A model generated the notes under the pieces. That model saw nothing but the letters and a program-made list of their open reading frames with translations. It had not been told where the DNA came from and did no database searches. The translations under genes and the position numbers were made by a program. Source: Cryptomeria japonica (Eukaryota > Streptophyta > Pinopsida > Cupressales > Cupressaceae). From it: 64,000 nucleotides of DNA. This document shows, one piece after another, positions 58,763 to 64,000 of this stretch; position 1 is the first letter of the stretch, and each line of letters starts with the position of its first letter. The stretch lies in contig NC_081413.1 of the NCBI RefSeq assembly GCF_030272615.1, forward strand, positions 561,104,445-561,168,444, given 5' to 3'.

Positions 58763-58785
58763 TTAAATTCAATGGTTTTGATGTG

Positions 58786-58830
58786 TTCACTATGTATTGT
58801 TTAAATATAAGCAAGTTATTAATATTCATA
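58786..58830 (+). repeat. satellite remnant between LINE A and LINE B
   Basis: TTCACTATGTATTGTTTAAA then TATAAGCAAGTTATT continues the satellite monomer interrupted at 22325. Its first 13 bp are the right target duplication of LINE A. Confidence 0.8.
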
Positions 58831-59159
58831 TTTCCATCAACAATGCGAGAGCGGGAGAAAGGAGCGACTTTGAATTTGAATTAAAGCTAGGGTGGGCAAC
58901 CCTATAATGGATAGGCAAACTAGGGAGAGAGCAAAAAGGATGATGCCTGAGATTTCCCTAATTCTTGTGAGTCGAATGGAAAGGACCCGATGGATGGGGA
59001 CCCACACATAGGTGACAAGCCCAAAAATTTTGATGAGGAGAATGGAGAAACATGCGCTGGAGAGAGCCCAAGGTAGGGACCTGGTTCAAGGGACATCAAT
59101 CAATCTTGGACTTCTCTATTTGGTGTCAAACAGAGTAGAAAGTCCTCATTCCCTCTAGT

Positions 59160-60578
59160 TAGTATTATCTCAAACCCAGAAAAGGTAGATTTTCTATTGA
59201 AATTCTAGACCCTGTTAATAAGCATAATATTAATCTTATGGCAATGGCACTAGTGGGAAAATTTTTGGTCCCGAGGCAAAATATTGATGTTGTTAGGGCA
59301 TTTTCCAAATGCAAATAGGTGCTTCAAATTCAAGTGGAGATAATTGCTATGTCCAAAGGGGCATTGTCAATGGATTTTTCATGTAAGGAAGACATGTCAA
59401 GGGTGCTTTGTGATGGTCCTTGCCTGATCAGAAAATCAATGCTTGCTTTGCAAAAATGGATGCCTAAGATAGACCTAAATGAATTATTTTTTGTACAAGC
59501 TCAAATTTAGGTTAGACAGTTGGGCCTTCCCCTAGAGTTCTAGGTTGAATATGTCTTTAAAGGAATTTCTATCTCCTTTAGGGAACTCCTATCTATGGAT
59601 CCTAGTACAATTGCTAGAAGAAGACTTACCTTTTCTAGGATTTGTGTGGGAGCTATGCAAGTTATGAATATGCCATTATCTATCGAGATTAATTCTAGAT
59701 TGAGAAAATGGAACCAACCAATAGAATATAAAAGTGTCCCTTTCGCTTGTTTTCACTATAAAAAATCAGGGAATATGGCTAGGAAATCTCCTCTTCAAGC
59801 TATCAAAGAGAAAGAAAATAAAGAAAAGGATTTGCAATGGAAAGAAAAAAACCCTATTAAGCAACCTAAGATTTATAAAAAAGAGAAAATGATTGAAGAG
59901 GCCCAGAGTGTCATCATCCCTAATACTGTTGAACAAAAAGAGAATATTAATGATGAAATCCTAGAAAAATGTCTTCTTAAAGATGGTAAAGAGGATCAAA
60001 TAGGAAAAGATGAGAAAGAACAACAAGATACTAATCAGGAGGATCAACAAAGTGATAATCTAGAATATGGACAAATACAGGTGATGTTACTAGCCAAGGA
60101 GGAAGCAGATTCAAATCACATTATGGAAAACTCCATCAGAGATGACCATAGACTTGACTAAGAGGAAGCCTAGAAGTGTTTGATCGTTGGAAGAATCTCC
60201 TCGTCAGAATCACAACAATCAGTGGAGATGCTGAAATCCACCTTTCAGTAGTCCCCAATGACCCCACCACTTAATATAAGTACTAAGTGGGTTGAGGTTA
60301 AAGATATTGACCAGAAGATAACCACCTAGAATATCCAAGAGGGAGATTTTCAGATAAGTGAAGTAGTGGATCATAAGACAGGGGGAAAAAATGGGCCAAA
60401 ATCTACCCCCCAGGCTACTCTAGTCAAGACAAGAAACCAAATGAAAACCAACATGGATTTTAACCCCTCTACTCTTGAGAGGAAAAAAGAAAGCCAAATC
60501 AAAGATCAAGAGGCAAGCAATAATATAGCAGATGGTACTCAACTGACCATGCATGAGGTATGTTCCCTAGTTAGATAA
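59160..60578 (+). pseudogene. LINE B ORF1 (DUF4283 and zinc knuckle)
   Basis: The frame reads ALVGKFLVPRQNIDVVRAF, SMDFSCKEDMSRVL, GPCLIRKSMLALQKWMPKI, LGLPLEF and RICVGAMQVMNMPLSIE, matching the DUF4283 domain. CFHYKKSGNMARKSP is a decayed knuckle with two of its Cys positions lost. A Lys/Glu/Gln-rich tail (EKENKEKDLQWKEKNPIK) follows. The open pieces at 59319, 59595 and 60366 share one frame, broken by stops; a frameshift probably lies near 59200. The final TAA at 60576-60578 overlaps the ORF2 ATG. Confidence 0.78.
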
Positions 60579-61275
60579 TGGAATTTATTTCATGTAATAT
60601 ACATGGATTGAATAGTCCACATAAATAGGATGCTCTTAGAAATTTTATCAGATAACATAAATTGGACATTGTTGTTATCCAAGAAATTAAAATGATAAAA
60701 GAGAAAGTAGAGAAGATAAAGAATTTTAAGGATGAGGGAGTTCTATGTGGTAGTTCTGATGGTGCTTCTCGAGGCATTGCCATTTTTTGGAATCTAAGCT
60801 GGATTAATGGGGAGCCTATCAAGAAGAATAGAAATTTGGCTTTTATTAGGTTTCATCACCTTCAGGATGGCACTTCTTTGCTTCTGACCAATATTTATTC
60901 CCCAAATAATAGACTTGGTAGAAGTAAATTTTGGAAGAAGCTGGAAGTTATTCGACCTCTTTATAAGGATGATATGTTGATATTTATGGGGGAATTCAAC
61001 ACCCCTCTCCATGACAACGAGAAGTTTGGAGGTGTTCCATCTCAGTTAGATAGAAAAATGGATCTTTTGAACTTTATCAACAACCAGGATCTGCATGATA
61101 TTGATCTCCAAGGGGCTAGTTTCACCTAGACCAACATGACGATGGGGGAAGAACTTATTCAAGTCAGACTTGATAGGGCCCTTATTTCTAATGAGTGGTT
61201 TAACAATTATCAGTGCTCCCTATCAACAATCTCTAGGATTGGTTCTGACCATTTCCTTGTGGTTTGTTTTTGCTG
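60578..61275 (+). pseudogene. LINE B ORF2 endonuclease
   Basis: It starts MEFISCNIHGLNSPHK at 60578. Motifs: LDIVVIQEIKMIK (catalytic Glu), LLLTNIYSPNNRLG, MLIFMGEFNTPLHDNEKFGG (GDFN with D changed to E), VRLDRALISNEW and RIGSDHFLVV with the SDH motif intact. Stops interrupt it near 60626, 60652 and 61127. Confidence 0.85.
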
Positions 61276-62960
61276 AGAATACAAGTGTTAAAAGAAACTT
61301 CCTGTTTAGATTTCAAAGGATGTGGCGGGACCATCCTAACCTTTAGAAAGCCATTAAGAAGTGATAGTCTATTGGTTTCAAAGGTACTGTGATGTATAGA
61401 TTGGCTAAAAAAATAAGGTATGTGTATGATAATATTAAAAAATGGAACAAGGAGGTTTTTGGGGATCTATTTTCTGCTAAGTCCAAAACCCAATTGAAGC
61501 TTAATGAAATACAGGGTAAAATCTGAGCTAGTGGATACAATGAAGTATCAATTAGGGAGGAAAATGAAGTGCTTGTGAATTACCATATAATTATCAAAAG
61601 AGAAGAATAATTCTAGAAACAAAGGTCTACATCTCTATGGCTTAAAGAAGGGGATAGAAACACTAGGTTCTTCCATATTACTATTATGAAACACAAGGCT
61701 GCAAATAGGATTGCTAAGTTGAAAATTGGGGGATCTAAAACTAGGAAGCATGATGAGATTGGGAAGGAAGCTAGGAATTTTTTCACTTCCCTTCTCTTAG
61801 TGGATAGTGGTCTTGATGGTCGGTCTCAGAGGGACCTCTTAGAGAACATTCCTTCTATGATTATTGAGGTTCAAAACAAGGCATTGGTGGCCATCCCTTC
61901 TATGGAGGAACTGAAAAAGGAAGTCCCTTATTTTGATGGAAATAAAGCCTCAGACCCGGATGGCTTTTCGCTATTCTTCTTTCAAGCCCTTTGGGACATC
62001 CTCAAAAGTGATATGGTTAAAGGTGTGCTAGATTTTTTTGGGGCTAGAATTATCTTAAAGGAGCTCAATGCTACTTTCTTGGTCCTGATCACCAAGTGCC
62101 TTGGGGTTGATTCTATGGATAAGTTTCATTTGAGAAGCCTATGCAATTATTTCTATAAAATCATCTCTAAGGTAGTGACTCGCAGACTACTAAGGATCCT
62201 TCAATTGATTATTTTGCCCCAATAGAGTGGATTTTTTCTAGGTAGACAAATCCTTGACTCTATCATTTCTATCCATGAAAACATACATTCATTGGTGGAC
62301 TAAAAGAAAACAAGGCTTTCTCATGAAGTTGGACCTATCAAAATCCTATGATTGTGTTGATTGGAGCTTCTTAGGTAAGGTGCTTGGTGCTTTTGGCTTT
62401 TGTGCTAGGTTCATTCAGCTAATTGATCAACTTATCTTGACCACTTCTTTCTCTGTTATTGTGAATGGTGTGCCTTCCCCCTTCTTCAAAACTTCTAGGG
62501 GCATTAGGTAGGGGGATCCCATATCCCCTATTCTCTTCATTATTATAGTTGAATGTCTAGGTAGATTTATTAGCAAATCTATTTCTTAGGGGCTTTTTGT
62601 TGACTCTCCCTCTCTTCTAGTTTCAGATTCTATACCCACCAAAAATTTATTGATGATACTATCTTAATGGGTACTTATTCAATAAAAGAAGTGTCCAATT
62701 TGAAGAACCTCCTCAATACTTATAGTTCTACCTCAGGTCAAATGATTAGTTGGGAGAAAAGATATGTTTTCTTCTTCAACACCCTAAAGGATAGATAGAT
62801 TAGGATGACCTGGATCCTTGGGTGCCAAATTGGTAAGCCTCCTTCTATTTACCTAGGTCTCCCTTTGGGTATGAAACATGCGGAGCTATTCTAGAATAGT
62901 CTTGTTGATAGATTCAGTAGGAAGTTGGTTGGTTTTGAAGGTACCCTTCTTAGTCAAGCT
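61276..62960 (+). pseudogene. LINE B reverse transcriptase
   Basis: SLWLKEGDRNTRFFH, NKASDPDGFSLFFFQALW, LDLSKSYDCVDWSFLGKVLG, VNGVPSPFFKTSRGIR followed by GDPISPILF, the catalytic FIDDTILMG near 62645, then PPSIYLGLPLGMKHAEL. The Asp pair of the active site is kept. Several stops and frameshifts occur between 61530 and 62640. Confidence 0.87.
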
Positions 62961-64000
62961 AGAAAAATCCAGCTTTTAAAATAATCTCTTCAAAGTCTTC
63001 TGGTGTATGCTTTAAGCCTCTTCAAAATCCCTCGTAAATTTGCTAATGCTATTGAGAAAATTTAAAAAGCCTTTCTATGGTCTGGGCTTGAGGAGAATAA
63101 GAGAGTGGCACTCATAGCCTAGAATAATGTTGTAAACCCAAAAAGGTGGGGAATCTGGGCTTAAGAAATATCAGAACCTTGAATAAGACTCTTCTAGCCA
63201 AACAAATCTATAGAACCTATCAGGGAAATGGAGAATAGAATGACACCTGAAAGGATAAGTACTTATGGAAGGTTCCCACCATGGAAGATTTCCTTGCCTC
63301 TGATCAGATACCATGTGGCTCTTTTATTTGGAATAGTATTATCCAGGCTAAAGGTATTGTTAATTTAGGTATTGTATGGGCCATAGGTAATGATAAGAAG
63401 GTGGATTTTTGGGATGATGCTTGGATTGGAGGATCACCTCTTAATAAGTTTACCTCTCAAATGCTCATCCATAATTGTAAGGAGAAGTTTTTTGTTAAAG
63501 TGGCTGATTACTGGAAAGATAAAAAGTGGGTGGACCTCACCTCTATTGATCCCAACCTTAAGTAGGTCAACTTAATGATCAAACATGCAATTTTAAAAAC
63601 TAGAAGGGAAGACCACATGGTGCAGAGTGGGACCTCTTTAGGGATTTATTCTATTTCATCTGTTGTCCTTATGCTGGCTCAGTTGACCCTACCCCTTGTT
63701 GGGATAAGGCATGGTATCCAGGTTTGACTCCTAACTCAATATATTTTTATGGGTTCGTTTGCAAAATAAGATTCTAACCATTGATAATTTGAGAAAGAGG
63801 GATTTTTGCATCCCCAAAAGATGCCATCTTTGTCTAAATGATGAGGAATCAATGAACCACATTTTTATACACTGTCCTTATGTCCTTGCTTTTTGGGGGA
63901 AGTTTTTTCAACTTTGGGGTTTGAATTGGGCTTTCCTAGAGGATATTCAAGACTATTTCAAAAGCTGGCACTAAACTACTAATAATTTGATCATAAGAAA
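62961..64000 (+). pseudogene. LINE B ORF2 C-terminal region with zf-RVT start
   Basis: SLFKIPRKFANAIEKI matches the same spot in LINE A (SLFKIPTKIADKVERI). WAIGNDKKVDFWDDAWIGG (63380) matches LINE A's GNRIKFWDDWW. The zf-RVT motif is QNKILTIDNLRKRDFCIPKR, then CHLCLNDEESMNHIFIHCPY at about 63820-63880, with its Cys-Cys-His-Cys set present. The window ends before RNase H. Confidence 0.82.

Larger units (their letters stand above)
22326..58785 (-). mobile_element. LINE A (L1-type non-LTR retrotransposon), split by nested elements
   Basis: This is a minus-strand LINE. Its own sequence occupies 22326-28600 and 57591-58785, and the rest is the Tat gypsy element inserted in ORF1. On the minus strand the order is ORF1 (DUF4283-type with a zinc knuckle), ORF2 (endonuclease, RT, zinc-binding zf-RVT, RNase H), then an extra ORF. 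The 3' end at 22326 shows only a short A-run. A 13-bp target duplication flanks it. All frames are damaged, so it is inactive. Confidence 0.82.
58831..64000 (+). mobile_element. LINE B (L1-type), runs off the window end
   Basis: A plus-strand LINE beginning near CAATGCGAGAGCGGGAG. It has ORF1 then ORF2 (endonuclease, RT, zf-RVT start), as in LINE A but from a clearly different subfamily. The 5' boundary is approximate. RNase H and the 3' end lie beyond 64000. Confidence 0.82.

Overview
The window looks like intergenic heterochromatin from a large-genome seed plant. A gymnosperm such as a conifer is the best guess, but nothing here fixes the species. The evidence is plant-type Ty1/copia, Ty3/gypsy (Tat-lineage) and LINE retrotransposons nested in one another, a plant mobile domain (PMD) relic, a plant F-box/FBD/LRR gene, AT-rich spacer, and reading frames worn down by stop codons. 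No rRNA or tRNA gene and no bacterial-type operon is visible.

Layout. 1-6757: a Ty1/copia element on the minus strand, its 3' LTR cut by the window edge; gag-PR-INT-RT-RH lie in a single reading frame broken by stops. 6758-7930: the remaining part of a coiled-coil coding frame abutting the outer end of the copia element. 7931-8952: spacer with a short tandem duplication. 8953-11638: a decayed hAT-type transposase gene (minus). 11639-14555: spacer with small repeats. 14556-15480: an unrecognised decayed gene. 17159-18520: an F-box/LRR/FBD gene (minus) with one intron and one apparent frameshift. 18880-22325: a diverged satellite with monomers of about 200-235 bp, carrying two related MITE-like insertions.

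22326-58785 is one nested insertion into that satellite. A LINE (LINE A, minus strand) is flanked by a 13-bp target duplication. It is split by a Tat-lineage gypsy element (28601-57585, TSD ggaat). That gypsy element is split in turn by a gag-protease-only LTR element (32455-40358), by a solo LTR at 40856-42421 (TSD aattc), by another at 48446-49748 (TSD atagc), and by a probable third at about 54065-55689. Removing the insertions reconnects the gypsy gag and integrase frames and the LINE ORF1 frame. Between integrase and its 3' LTR the gypsy element carries a decayed PMD reading frame on the opposite strand, next to tandem repeats.

58799-64000: a satellite remnant, then a second LINE (LINE B, plus strand) running off the window end. 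Its ORF1 stop codon overlaps the ORF2 start (TAATG).

The only candidate host genes are the F-box/FBD gene, the coiled-coil relic and the unknown gene at 14.6-15.5 kb, and each is damaged. Everything else is mobile DNA at several ages: the inner gag-pro element is youngest (LTRs about 98% identical by eye), the gypsy host is older (about 93-94%), and LINE A and the satellite are older still.
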